A DNA stretch of 64,000 nucleotides, from positions 416,509-480,508 of the forward strand of contig NW_025857693.1 in NCBI RefSeq assembly GCF_002878395.1, read 5' to 3'. The notes beneath the pieces were generated by a model. That model did not search any database. It was not told where the DNA came from and saw only the letters and a list, made by a program, of their open reading frames with translations. Every line of letters starts with the position of its first letter. Within the stretch, counting starts at the first letter, position 1. Below are positions 47,000 through 58,880 of the stretch, piece after piece. Source of the DNA: Capsicum annuum. Lineage: Eukaryota > Streptophyta > Magnoliopsida > Solanales > Solanaceae. Made by a program: the position numbers and the translations under genes.

Positions 47000-47985
47000 T
47001 TCAACTTCTCAAAGTTATCCTCACTCGCATCTCTCCACAAGAACTTGACTTTATTTTGGGTAACTTGGTAAATGGAGAAGCTATGGTCGAGAAACTCTCT
47101 TCAAATCTTCTATAGTAACTGGCTAGACCCAAGAAGCTCCAAATATCAGTTGGAGTCATAGGTATAAGACACTTCTTAACTATCGTAACCTTTTGGGGAT
47201 ATACCATGATCCCTTCACTAGAGATAACATAATCAAGAAAAGCTATGGCTTTCATTCAAAACTCACACTTGGAGAACTTGGCATACAAACGATGATCCTT
47301 TAAAGTTTACATTACGGCACTGAGGTGATCCGCTTGATCCTCCTCACTCTTAGAATAGACTAAGATGTCATCAATGAAGACAGTGAAAAAAATGTCCAAG
47401 AATGACAAAAGACCTGATTCATTAAGTCCATGAATGCCACTGGGGCATTTGTCATCCCAAAAGACATGGCAAGAAACTCATTGTGGCCATACCAGGTTCT
47501 AAAGGCAGTCTTAGGGATATCCGCTTCCCTAATCTGAAGTTGATGATAACCCAATCTAAGATCTATCTTAGAGAAGTACTTCACACCCTGAAGTTGACCA
47601 AACAAAACATTGATCCTAAAAAAGGATATTATTATTTACGGTCACTTTGTTCAACTAACGATAATCAATGCACATACAAAGGGAACCATCCTTCTTGCAT
47701 ACAAAAAACATGGGAGCACCATAAGGAGACACACTAGGATAGATAAAAACTTTATCTAAGAGGTTCTTCAATTTCTCCTTAAGCTGTTTGAGCTCCACCG
47801 GATCCATTCGATAAGGAGGGATGGAAATCGAATGAGTGTTCAAAACAAAATCAATCCCAAAATCAATTTTCCTATCAGGAGGAACACCAGGAAGATCATC
47901 GAGAAACTCATTAACTATGGGAACAAATTCTAGAGAAGGCTCTTTCGATTTAGAATCTTTAACTCGGACCAAATGATACAACTAC
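47000..47985 (-). pseudogene. Reverse transcriptase of element C (broken)
   Basis: Minus strand. The N-terminal block 47655-47981 reads LPGVPPDRKIDFGIDFVLN, IPPYRMDPVELKQLKEKLKN and SPYGAPMFFVCKKDGSLCMC. Then 47360-47605 reads [20 protein letters not shown] and [17 protein letters not shown], with the catalytic [14 protein letters not shown] box in the next frame (about 47335-47380). The thumb at 47001-47255 reads AIAFLDYVISSEGIMVYPQK and FLGLASYYRRF. Domain order is complete; frameshifts separate the blocks. Confidence 0.88.
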
Positions 47986-48595
47986 TCCTTTGAAATAAAA
48001 TTTTGGGCTTTAAAATAAGAAATAAATATTTTCTTAGAAACTAAGGAACCACATTCCCATACAATAACTAGTTCATTAGGGAATTTGAACATGACCCTTC
48101 GGTTCCAACAATCTAAGGAAGCATAACTCAAATACAACCAATCTATCCCTAGAATAACATCAAAATCGACCATGTCCAACTCTATCAAGTCAACAAGAGA
48201 ATCTCTACCACCAACAGATACCACACACACGTTATAGACCCTTCGATCAATCATAGAGTCTTCTATCGAGCTAGCATAGAAAAAGAAACCAATAGACTTT
48301 TGGGACCACAATCAAGATACACAGCCACATATGGGGTCACACAAAAAAGTATCGACCCTGTATCATGTAAATAATATACATCACGCAAGAAAAGTCTCAA
48401 CATACCTGTGACAACATCGGGAGATACCTTAGAATCCTGGCGAGTAGTAAGTATATATAAGTTGTTTAGGCCAGTGCCGATGCCAAAAATAGAAGCAGAA
48501 GCATACATGGCACCCTTTGATGCGAGAGTAGATGAAGTATCAATAGGAGCCCTGTTGGCCCATGAAGCTGCTAGAGAGGGGAACTCACGATGCAT
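47986..48595 (-). pseudogene. Retropepsin of element C (frameshifted)
   Basis: Minus strand. The first frame (48263-48595) has TTRQDSKVSPDVVTGMLRLF and the active-site region YYLHDTGSILFCVTPY. A frameshift near 48290 leads to MIDRRVYNVCVVSVG and FDVILGIDWLYLSYASLDCW (47982-48240). The usual Tekay motif is LLDPGA; here it reads HDTGS, which keeps the aspartate and glycine. Confidence 0.83.
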
Positions 48596-49717
48596 GTGCC
48601 TGATCTAACCATAACTAAAATATCTTTTTCTCCCCTTCTCACACTGACCATGATGACTCTAACCATAGAATCTACAAGGAGGGTGGGGTAGAGTCGACTG
48701 GGCACCACTAGCCTTAAATTGGGCACCCTGTGCCCTAAACCCACCACTAAATGGAGATCAATGATCACCCAAAGACTTTAGGAAGGAGAGTGAGCGCTAG
48801 ACGAGGAGAAAGAACCCGAACTCCCCGACTTCTTTCATGGACACTTACCCCCATCTCTACCACCAGGATCAGAAGACCTTAAATTTTTCTCTCTCATTTC
48901 ATTAAACTCAACTTACTTGTTTTTCTCTTCTTCCACTTGTTGCATATATATAATTAACCTAGAGAAGTCCATATTTTTAATCAACAGAGCTTCGTTGCTC
49001 TCATGGGATAATTTTGAGACAAATATATGCATCCTAGACCTCATGCTAGAGACCATATCAGGAGCATACCCATACAATTAATGGAATTTCAAGGCATACT
49101 CTTGAATGAACATCCTTCTTTAGTTTAATTCATAAACTTTTCTGCTTTTGCTTTCCTCAACTCCTGAGGAAAGAAGCGGTCTGAGAAAGCCTCATAGAAA
49201 TCCTCATACATGGAGGTACTAGAGTCCACACCTCAAGACAACTCCCATATTTTGTACAATAGGTATGCTACATCTTCCAATTGGTAGAAAGCAAACTTAA
49301 TGGCCTCAACCTCTGAAGCATGCATGATTAACAAGATCTTCTCCATTTAATCAATGAATCCTTGAGGATTTCCTTAACCTTTGTACCCAAGAATATAGGA
49401 GGTCTAAACCTCATAAATTGCCCAATTCTCATGGCCTTAGAAGAAACCATAGTCAGAGAACCATACGTTAATTAAGAAGCTACCCATTAAGGCAAGAGAT
49501 TGATAGAGTGAGAAAACTCATCATTAGTAGCATCCCCTTGAGGTGACAGAATAGGAGGGTCACTCTTATAGTCGAGGTTGGTGGAGATAGGTAAAACCCC
49601 ACAAAGATGGTCGAATGTCACAGCCCTATCCTAGGTCTGAACTCTAGAAGTTGAATGAGCTTCATCTATAGGGCCCTCAGAAGGGTTTACCTAAGTCTCA
49701 AATCTCCTTGGAGGCAT
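48596..49717 (-). pseudogene. gag of element C (broken)
   Basis: Minus strand. The start ATG at 49717-49715 gives MPPRRFET, the same start style as element D. Capsid pieces can be read near 49440-49380 (MRIGQFMRFRPPIFLGTK) and 49250-49120, with a linker rich in Ser/Gly near 48800. Many stops and frame changes; the zinc knuckle is not clearly readable. Confidence 0.78.
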
Positions 49718-49888
49718 GATCTGAAAGATAGAAAAGAGAAATCAAAGGAATCCAAGACCTTAGACTCTATATCTTGAGATTGGAACATAAGAAAAGGAAA
49801 TATTTACTAAAAGTATGGAATGCTTCATACCCATAAAAGAGACTCTACTTGACACAACATTGTGGACACCCAACTGACCATGAATCTA

Positions 49889-49901
49889 GGCTCTCATACC
49901 A
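49889..49901 (-). other. Primer binding site of element C (initiator tRNA-Met type)
   Basis: Minus strand TGGTATGAGAGCC, one mismatch from TGGTATCAGAGCC, eight bases inside the 5' LTR. Best preserved primer site in the window. Confidence 0.88.
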
Positions 49902-49909
49902 ACTGTATA

Positions 49910-52460
49910 TGACACAAAATCAGGCCATGTTGTATAGGCACCTCAAGCCCACATGAACTGGAGGTCACCCTGATAAACCAACCTAATTATAAATATAAAT
50001 CACAATGGTCGAACAAATCCCAACCAAAAGATGAGATAGCGGAAATCATTCTATATTACATAAATTAAACATGTCTAAACACTTCATTAGATACAGCAAA
50101 CTAGCCATTATACCCAAGTCCACAGTCATCCATAGTACCTCTATACAAACCAATGTTTAGAAATGTATATGTCAGGAAAAGCTCCCGACAATAGCCAAAC
50201 TAAGTCTAAGTTAAAATAAGACTAAATCTAAATATAGGAAACCAAAAAAGAATGTCTTCAGAAATAAGAAAGTTCACCACTCCCAAGTCAATGCACGAAC
50301 AACTTTGATCAACTAATCACTGCATAGAAAGAGAATATGATGCTCGGGCCCCTATATCGCATAGGTACATATCATCCGGAGATGGTTAGTGGTTGGACCT
50401 CAACCATGTAATTCAAGGATAAGGATAAAATGGCATCATTTATCAATAACAAGTTGATATATCATATTCAACCATATTCATAACCTTACACATACATATA
50501 GGTATATCACATACTAACAAGTAAATAAGTCATAACAACATTCTCAAAGCACTCAATCAGGAGACAAAAAGTGGAGGACTCCAACCTTTCACATCTAGAT
50601 TCTATAATTCTTATTAGGTATAGGACTTCAACCGCATTCACATATCACTTAGACGAAGGACTTTAGCCATGTATGCACTCATTAAGCAAGGGACTTTAAC
50701 CACATACACACCCATTCAAGCAACGGACTCTAACTATACACTCATATTCATTTAGGCAAGGGACTCTAACCACATGCCCATACATTAAGCAATGGATAAT
50801 AACCACACACTCATATTTACTTAGGCAAGGGACTCTAACCACATGCCCACACATTAGGCAAGGGACTCTAACTTCATGTCATATTAGATAGGGGATGCTA
50901 ACTAAGCCATTTCATTTTGCAAGGTACTTTAACCTCAAAAGATCTCATTTCTAAAGAGACTTTAACCAAAAGTAATTCCATTAGGCAAGGGAATTTAACC
51001 TCAAGCCCTTTCATTAAGCAAGGAACTTTAACCTCAAGCCATTACGACTATCATTAGTCAAAATTGGGACTCCAACCCTTTGTCCAGTCATCATTATTTA
51101 TATAATTCACACTTAAGGATTTTAACCCATTTAGACGATTCAACACAATGCATGATCACATGGTCCTCATAGGAGCCTTTGTTGGTCAACCATTTCAATT
51201 GGCCAATACCTTAATTCAATTCATCATACAATTATATTTATGGTCATCAAGACCCTTAGAAACTATTCACATTTCATTACAATCTTATACCACATTCATA
51301 CCACACTTTAGTTCAACACACAATTCAAGTTCATTTTCATGTTTAGGGACTTTAACCCCTTATTAACCATCACCTAAAATGTCATCAATTTCACAATACA
51401 TGGTTTATAATACCATTACAATATCATTTAACAACTATTTATACTTATTGGGCCATTGACCAAGTTCAAAAAATCATTAAAATAATATTAGATAATTTAC
51501 TTAGTCATTTTCACAATATCTTGTGTGCATACCTTTACCAAGGCCATTTTTATTGTAGAAATCATCAAGATTAGAGTTAATCAAGACTCACATGTTATAC
51601 CACATACAATAAGAACCCACATGTGCAAATCATCACCAATAACATATACAAACACAAGTCTAAAAAAAGTCAACATTATTCATCTTTAGGTAACAAAACC
51701 CTTTTCATTTGATTTCAAAATAACCGTGTACAATTACTAATTGCAGTGTAAAATACATGGGTTTAGAGTTATTTATCAAGGGGAAGAGTTACATGCCTTA
51801 GGCAACTTGATTCACCCAAGAATCTTGACTTCACTCTACCTCTTAAAAATCACCCTTGAAACCCTAGCCTCTAATTCTTCAAAGATGAGTTTGAGAGAGT
51901 GTTTTGGATTTTGATCCACTAAAAATATGATTAAGGAGGCCATATACACTTATATAGTATAGGGACATAGGGTTTAGAGTGTAAGATATGACCACAGGAC
52001 CCTCAATTAAAAGATAAAAATTGAACGTCCAGGTGGATATAACTCACTTAAGTCAATCGAATCCTAGGATATGAGTGCTACCCTGAATCATACCCTAAGA
52101 TCCTTCTAGGTCACCTATATTGGTTAGGGTACAACCTTAAACCTTGGATTTTTATCCAAATAGTACGAATTATCCCCTAACTATATGCTTCAACCGCACC
52201 AAAAATAGTCCACTCAAAGCTTAAGTCCAAACTTTATACAGCTTACTTGGTATGACTCATACCTTAGGGTATGATTATGGAGGGTATTACTCATACCTAG
52301 GACAGTGAGTGGCCCTTACCATACTGCCTAGGGTACGATAGGGAAGGGAAAGAAGGATGCGACTCATATCCAAGGGGTACAACTCATGCCCCTAATTTTT
52401 CCCAACTCAGAGACACCAAATAAAGAAGTTTTTCTCAAGGTTCAAAGCCTAGGTGTTTTA
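49910..52460 (-). repeat. 5' LTR of element C
   Basis: 2551 bp; partner of 41944-44496. Tandem array at 50570-51130 and minus-strand TATA box at 51950-51956, both at the same positions as in the other copy. Confidence 0.93.
50570..51130. repeat. Degenerate tandem repeats in C 5' LTR
   Basis: Same GGGACTNTAACC core array as at 42600-43170, in the same order, so the array predates the insertion of C. Confidence 0.83.
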
Positions 52461-52465
52461 GTTTA

Positions 52466-52696
52466 GCTTTGTACAAGGAGAATATAAAGTTGTATTATGA
52501 AAACATGATTGAGAAAAGGTTGTTAGATCCTGGTGATACGGTCTTGTTATAAAATTGTTTCAACTTCTATTTTAAACATATGTGACTCCATCTATTCCCA
52601 TAATTGTTCTAAAAACTCTTTATATACACCCAAAATTCATCCACAATTACCATATTCACCGATTAAATCTCTTTAAAACCTTTATTCTTAATAACA
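52466..52696 (+). pseudogene. Integrase of element A, C-terminal part
   Basis: Continues from 41943: LALYKENIKLYYENMIEKRL and LDPGDTVLL, the start of the integrase C-terminal domain of Athila-type elements, then stops. Separated from its N-terminal half by element C. Confidence 0.82.
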
Positions 52697-55030
52697 ATGG
52701 CAACAAACAAAAATTCTAAGGGACCTAAGCTAATAGTTCTCTATTTTCAAGTAAGTTTTTTACTTTATTGTCATATGTTTGAAATTCATGCTAATTCATG
52801 TGTAAAATTCTTGGATTTCATGTTTGATTTCATTTTAAGGGTAATAATCTTCTACGTGTTTCTTGAGAAATTTTGAGAATATTACATAAAATAGAGTAGA
52901 CGTAATTGGTTCTTGAAAAAGTACCCAATATGGAAAGGAGTGGAATTGAGGCCTAGATTACCACAAGGTACTAAGGCTAATCATCTAGGAAAATTAACTC
53001 CAACAATTAAGTCCAATATAAAGAACTCCATCCAATCGCTACCACATTCACCCTCCTAGTTTAAAGAGGAAGGAGTGTGTGAGTTGACCCCAAGGAGGAG
53101 AATAAAAAACCTATTGATGATTCAAGCAAGAATTCCAAAAATGAAGGGTCCAAGGATAAAGGATCGGAGAATGATGATGAGAATGGTGAGGATGCAGAAG
53201 AGTCAAGTAAGAGTGCTCTGGTGGAGATACCTCCCCATCCACCGTCTCAGCCCCTATAAATTAAGAATGCCCTAGTGCCCATCGTTAACTGGTAGGGATA
53301 TCCCAGGATGCAATAATTATATAATCATGATAGTGCCATCATTCTTGCCACCTAGAGGCCAAATATAGGGTTTTATCTTGAGCCTAATGTGAGTACTGTG
53401 GGCGTTTTTTAGATGCTAAAATTTAAGGCTCGCTTTTAACGGTACAATTTTGAGTGGATGATGAGAGCTCTAAGATAATACAGCCCAGCATTGGTTCAAG
53501 AATTTTATGCAACCTATCATATGGAGCTAAAGCAGATCTATCTATAATAAATTTTATGGAAGATTGGTGACCCCTTATACTCCTTACTGATCAAAGGTGT
53601 TCAGATTATCATCTCGACCCAAACTATTTTAAGATTTCTTCACAGATCGAATTTCTAGATACCCGCTAATACTTCAAAGATTGACCACCACATGGAGGAA
53701 ATCCATAAAGTGAAGACTAATTAGATTGTAATAGATGATAAGTTCACATATTTCAGATGGATAGCTTGTATTATTACTTCAGTGCTAAAGAAGGTGTCTT
53801 GGGTTATGGGCCCTTCGACATAGATTACGAAGGGCATATTGATTTTTGTTGATAAGTCATGCTAAACACTGGTCCTTTATTGATTGAGTCCTACTATGAG
53901 GGATAATATGTTGAGTATCAACAAAGCTTTCCTAGTCACCGGCATTATGGAGGGTTATGAGATAGACGTAGCCAAGATCATATCTAGAGAGATCCATAAT
54001 CGGGTAGTGAGTACAGACACTACCCTATCCTTCCCATGCTTATTGATGTAGATTTTTCTGGAGGAGGGTGTACAGAGATTCCAGGTGTGAATCAGTTCTA
54101 GATGGTCCATAAGATCATAGATTTAGGGTTAATTAATTATTTTTCAAACCTATTCTCAAAAGTCGAGGTGGGTGTTACACTACTTTAGGAAGCTTTTTAG
54201 GTGGGTGGATAGATGGATGTTGACACTTTAAGTTTTGACAATCTTGGTAATGCCCCCATAGAGATTTCCCACTCTAAGCCTTAGGCCTCTACTATTATGG
54301 CTAGTTCTTCATAGGCCCTGACTCCACCTCCTACTATAAGAACATTTACTTTTAGGCAACTCCTGTGATGTTATGCTTTAGTCCCACATGATTTTCTAAC
54401 AACTATACTAAGAATATTGGGCATCCTTGAGCGATGAGTAAAAAATATTGAGAAGGAGGTGCATCAATGGGTAAATAATAAGATTTGGGGTATGTAAACT
54501 TGGTTTGATAGGTTCGATCAGCTGATTAGCCAAAAGTTAGTGGGCGTTCAGGCCTCAAATCTGGCGGGCATGCATGAGGATTTAGCCACACTCTAGTCTT
54601 CTATAGAGGACAAGCTTGCAATGTTGTTCCCTACTTACCCTATTATAGAGAAGATCCCTATTGATGACGTACTAGATATTTGGGAAACAAAGGGAAAAAA
54701 AAGAATGCTAAAGATAAAGGAGGTGAGAGAGCAAGAAAGAACAAGGATGATTTCCAAGAAGTGAAGATAGCCAGCCCACAGATAACACAGGACCATCATA
54801 CTAGGGTACATGATATGGGGAGGGAGGTGGTAGCTCCTAAGTGGTTGACACGATAGCTGAAGCTGCAATAGATTTAAGTGGGGGCACCATTCCACCTCCT
54901 AAAATCTAGACCACTTTAAGTGCACCGACCACAGTTAGTGCCACTATTGATATGAGTGTCTTGTCCATTGATGGGATTATGATTAATGAGAGTAGGGCCC
55001 ATTCTGTGGTCTCACCAGTTGAGTCATGAT
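52697..55030 (+). pseudogene. Extra ORF of element A downstream of pol: plant transposon-protein-like (broken)
   Basis: Sense-strand coding remnant after integrase. A possible start at 52697 gives MATNKNSKGPKLIVLYFQ, followed at once by a GTAAGT splice-donor-like sequence (52750-52755). An acidic Ser/Lys/Glu-rich part follows (53085-53240: NKKPIDDSSKNSKNEGSKDK), then YSPALVQEFYATYHMELKQI (about 53485-53545), DPLYSLLIKGVQIIIST (about 53570-53620), and SPTMRDNMLSINKAFLVTGI, MEGYEIDVAKIISREIHNRV and TDTTLSFPCLLM (53885-54050). A C-terminal part (54420-54640) has KNIEKEVHQWVNNKIWG. The block order matches the putative plant transposon protein domain also seen in element B. Role unknown. Many stops and frameshifts. 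Confidence 0.65.
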
Positions 55031-56543
55031 CTAGTGCCTAGTGCCCAGCTATGTTTTTATTTGTTATTTTTACTTTACTTATCTACACTAGGGATACTGC
55101 ATAACCTTTAAGTTGGGGGTAGGGGTGTACCATAGTTAGGACTTTTCTTGCCTTATTTCTTTTCCCGTCAGCTATGTTATCATAGTAGAAGTTGCATGTT
55201 AGGCCATATTGTGTTTTGTTTCTTGTTTTGTTGTTTTTTTATGTTTAACTAGGAGAAAATAAGTAACCTAAGGGCAGTTGATGCATTTTCTTTGTGTTTA
55301 AATGTTTTGAGAAAAATGGTACCCCTTAAAAAGTCATTTTGAACTGTGTGATATGTCTATATTTATGATTACTATGAATCATGTTATGGCATTAGGACTT
55401 AGGCATAAAATAATCATAGCAAGCTTTTGAATGGATTGGATAGGTAGTAGCTGGTAATATAACCTTGTACTCTATGTATGAGATGCTTACCTAGTTCCCT
55501 TTTGAATTTAATTCAAAACTTGCCCGGTTAGTCTTCCCGAGGTTGTAGGATAGTTGGTTAGGATGTGATCATAGGCCATTTTTGAATTTGTTCCACTATT
55601 AGCCTAAATGAGAGTTCAAATGCGAATCCTTGATCCCCAAATTTGAGCCTACATAGACCTATTTTATTGTTTTCACCTTTCACCTTCCAAGTTTAATTAC
55701 AATGAACCTATTTTGGTCATGGTCCCTCTTTGGACATTTTGCACCTCAACTCAAGAAAATTACCTACGTTGAGCGTGGTAATCATTGGGGTATGCAGTTA
55801 AAAATTAGGTATGAAGAAGGATTTGAATAAGAGAAAATAAAGTAGAGTTGGGTGTGGTAAAAATAAAAAAAATGAAAAACTAAAAAAAAAGTAAAAAAAA
55901 AAAGAAAAAGAAAGAATAAAATAAACCACACCCAACCTGAATAAGCAATAAAAGAGAAAATTTGTGGTTAAGAAGTGGACCCCAAATATAATTGTAGTGT
56001 CAAGGAGGGTTAGTCACTAATTCCCAAATGTACTATACTAGCCCCAAAACCAACATTACAAGTTGAATAAAGTTTATAGTGATCCTTTCCGACTATCCCA
56101 AAAAAAAAATTCAAATAAAATAAGGGAAAGCCTATGGTATTCTATGCATATTGATCGAAACTTCTTTTGTGACTATGAACGTCTCATTATCGTCCTTGCA
56201 CTGACATGCATAATTGTATTATGAGAGTAGGACTTCTTTGTTGTGAGGGTACATGGGTTGTGTTGCTAGTTGCTTATCTGTTTGGATAGTGATATTAGTA
56301 CATATGCTTGATTGTTTATTGCTAATATAATTCCATAGATTAATTTCTTTGTGTCACATTATTGTGCGACATAGGTCCATATAATAGTTTTGAAAAGTTG
56401 AAAGAAGGAGGGGGTGAAACTTTTGAGCAAAAATTGAGTTGACTACCATAGGTACCTTAGGTTTCTCTTGGTTATGCATCATGTTGTGATTATGATATGT
56501 ATTTTTTGCCTGAGGACATGCAAATATTCTAAGTTGATGGTGT
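55031..56543 (+). other. 3' untranslated region of element A
   Basis: Begins with a purine tract AAGTTGGGGGTAGGGGTG (about 55112) and ends with a decayed polypurine tract (56528-56543, ttctaagttgatggtgt), preceded by the typical GCCTGAGGACATGCAAA. In between is an A/G-rich stretch (55858-55924) enclosed by a perfect 12-base inverted repeat. No gene is supported. Confidence 0.55.
55847..55936. repeat. Inverted repeat around an A-rich loop
   Basis: GTTGGGTGTGGT (55847-55858) and its exact reverse complement ACCACACCCAAC (55925-55936) flank 66 bases that are almost only A with some G and T. Confidence 0.8.
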
Positions 56544-57192
56544 TGATGTGTTATGGTTTCATGGCACTTTCTATGCTTAAAACTATAAAAATATGCAAGT
56601 ACATAGGTCATTTTGTTATATATGGTGTGTGTTTATATGTATGTTACAGGAAAATAGGATTGAAAGTGAAGTGGAATAAAATGAGAAGGAAAACTCCAAA
56701 AGGTAAAGTCACTGTTGGGAGTACGAGTTGTTAGGTGACTATACGACTTATAGCCTAAGTCGTCAGGAGACAGTAGATGAATGAGTTGAGAAGCAAGGTA
56801 AATGATGGCTATGACTCATACGATCTGACTATGAGTCATATAAAATATCATTATGAGAACACTTAATGGAAAGTCCTGAACATGAACCAGTGAGAGTCCA
56901 GTGGAGATGAGGCAGGCAATGAGTTGTAAGGTCTAACTATGACTCAGTGTGGAAAGCGTTCTAAGTATCTAGAGTTAGGATACTAAACGCTAAAAACTTA
57001 TTAGAGCGACAAACAGTCCAACCAATGACTCATAAGGTCTCATGATGAGTCGTCATCACTGAGTGCAGCAGAAAAACAATGAAGTTGACAATGAGTCATC
57101 ATTAGTCTAGATGACTCATTGCCTGAGGTGCCATTACCAACCTTATTTTCCTATTTTGTTTTGGTTAGGTTTTCTATGTTATTTTCAAAAAC

Positions 57193-57200
57193 TATAAATA
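57193..57200 (+). promoter_or_regulatory. TATA box of element A 3' LTR
   Basis: TATAAATA, conserved with 8071-8078. Confidence 0.5.
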
Positions 57201-57771
57201 GTCCTTGAATATTTTTGTAAGATTTTACGCACTCTTTATATTCACAAACATCTATTGATTCTAAAATTTGACTTTTGATCTTGGAATCTATTTTTCGTGA
57301 TTATTTTTTTGACTATTAATTTGAGAATTTGGATGCTCTTCTTAAATTGTTGTAAGATTAATTTTATGCTTTCTTTTATGAACTCCAAGTATATTCCTGC
57401 AAACATGAAAAGCTAAACCACCTAACTAGGATTGTGGGAACCGTGGTAGAATAACAAAAGAGGGGAAGGGTGAGATACTTCTAAATTAGTGTTTATGAAT
57501 GTATTGTGATCTTGCTCAATTTCTATACTTTCCTAAGTACTACAGAAGTTAAGAACTTGTCGGTAATCGAGATCATCTTAACAAGAGAGGTTAAGATTAG
57601 GAAAAGAAGATTACAATAAAAATTTGAGGCTACCAACCCTCATTTAATTAACTTGATACAAAAAAATAGATAGTTAATCTAGGATAAAAGACAAGTGTTA
57701 GTAAGACGACACTCTAAGACTCACAAGGTGAAAAGGAAAATTCACCAAAGGTATTCACAAGATGGTTGGTA

Positions 57772-58235
57772 ATACATAGCTTATTAGATCTTGTATGCAG
57801 AGCATTGCAATAGTTGGATAGAGCACGAGGAATATAGTCCTAGTATTCATTTCAGATTGATTCCAACCAAAGTGAACAAGATATGTTACTTCTTTATTGT
57901 TCTCCTAGCAAAAGCCCCCATTTATTTTTCTGCAATTTTCCAGCTTCTTCAGTTGGATACATAGCTTATCAGATCTTGTATGCAGAGAATTGCGATAGTT
58001 ACAAGCCACGAGGATAGTTGGATATATAGCTTATTAAATCCTGTATACAGAGCATACAGGATGCATAGCTTATTAGATCCTGTATGCAGGATATTGCGAT
58101 AGTTGGAAGCCACAAGGAATACAGTCCTAGTATTCATCTCAGATTTATTCCAACCATAGTGACCAAGATATGTTATTTCTTTACTGTTCTCCTATCAAAA
58201 GGCCCCATTTATTTTTCTATAATTTTTTGACTTCT
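57772..58235 (+). repeat. Local tandem duplications in A 3' LTR
   Basis: The block beginning atacatagcttattagatc and running through tgttctcct to cttcttcag occurs at 57772-57952 and again ending at 58240. Between them are two shortened copies of its first part (from about 57957 and 58023) and a further start near 58062. The 5' LTR has a single copy (from about 36185). Confidence 0.82.
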
Positions 58236-58363
58236 TCAGTAAATTTGTGAGACATATACGACCTATTCCTTGTGGGTTCGACCCCAATCTCTATTGGATT
58301 ACTATATTTGACATCGACCGTATTATATTTCTTTGGAGTTATAGCTTGGGTGACATAAATAGA

Positions 58364-58880
58364 TAGCATCTTAGGTTATAGGTGGCTCTCATTCAGGTCA
58401 TAGTAGTCATAGTTCATAAAGTTCTGGTCCAATATTACAAGGTTCTCAACCTAGGTTTCCCAGCCATGGCAGTTATTCTAGGTACAGTATGTCAGAGAGT
58501 TCTAAGGGCATGTTTTGATTGTAAGGAAATTGGTCATTGGTTTAAGGAGTTCCCCAAGCATGAGTTGGTCAGCTAATTGGGTTTAGCTCATATTTCTCAC
58601 ATGGTTAGTACTTTGGGGGTTTGTTACAACTATAGAGAGAGCATTTCATTGTCCCTAACATGGGGTTGTTGGACAGTCAGTACAACTAGATTAGTCTCTT
58701 ACAGATGTGATACCTTTAAGAATAGACAGTGCACTTAGAATTTTAGTCGGTCATTTAGATACTTAGTTGGAGGTCAGATGAATTTGTATTTTTACTTCTT
58801 TGAGAAGTCAAAGGCCACGACTTTGGATTTTGTCGTTATAGGTGCACTTTTTATTTCTATCTTTAAGTTTTTGTTTGAAT
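58364..58880 (+). pseudogene. gag 3' part and protease start of element G (broken)
   Basis: Continues the gag gene cut at 7408. The Gag zinc knuckle reads CFDCKEIGHWFKEF (58511-58552), a CX2CX4HX4C knuckle with the last Cys replaced by Phe, followed by PKHELVS. Further on, GGQMNLYFYFFEKSKATTLD and FVVIGALFIS (58770-58850) correspond to GGQGHLYIIPSRLEAKSSD and VVIKGMISV of element H, the linker and first strand of the protease. The region 58881-59524 has no readable domain. Confidence 0.7.

Larger units (their letters stand above)
41944..52460 (-). mobile_element. Element C: Tekay/Del chromovirus (Gypsy) with both LTRs
   Basis: 10.5-kb minus-strand element, LTRs of 2553 and 2551 bp, flanked by the 5-bp duplication GTTCA (41939-41943) / GTTTA (52461-52465). 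Joining the flanks restores the integrase frame of A (DYES, then ALYKEN), which fixes both boundaries. The internal region has primer site, gag, protease, RT, RNase H, integrase and a chromodomain-like end. All genes are broken. Confidence 0.93.
7409..58358 (+). mobile_element. Element A: Athila/Tat-type Gypsy retrotransposon, twice interrupted
   Basis: Spans 51 kb, of which about 12.9 kb is its own sequence once B (8107-35631) and C (41944-52460) are removed. Order: split 5' LTR, tRNA-Asp-like primer site, gag, protease, RT, RNase H, integrase, an extra sense ORF after pol, UTR, a polypurine-like tract and a 3' LTR. The flanking 5-mers ACAGA (7404-7408) and ATAGA (58359-58363) look like a decayed TSD, and the gag gene of G continues on both sides. 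Pol order with integrase after RNase H defines Gypsy; the primer site, the FMDD version of the RT motif and the downstream ORF point to the Athila/Tat lineage. All ORFs carry stops and frameshifts. Confidence 0.75.
56544..58358 (+). repeat. 3' LTR of element A
   Basis: About 1815 bp, TGATGTGTTATGG start, partner of 7409-8106 plus 35632-36505. TATA box at 57193-57200. About 240 bases longer than the 5' LTR because of the internal duplication at 57772-58235. Confidence 0.8.

Noticed and set aside
53075..53275. Met/Arg-rich 66-codon frame
   Set aside because: Out-of-frame reading of the acidic Ser/Lys/Glu-rich start of the extra ORF of A.
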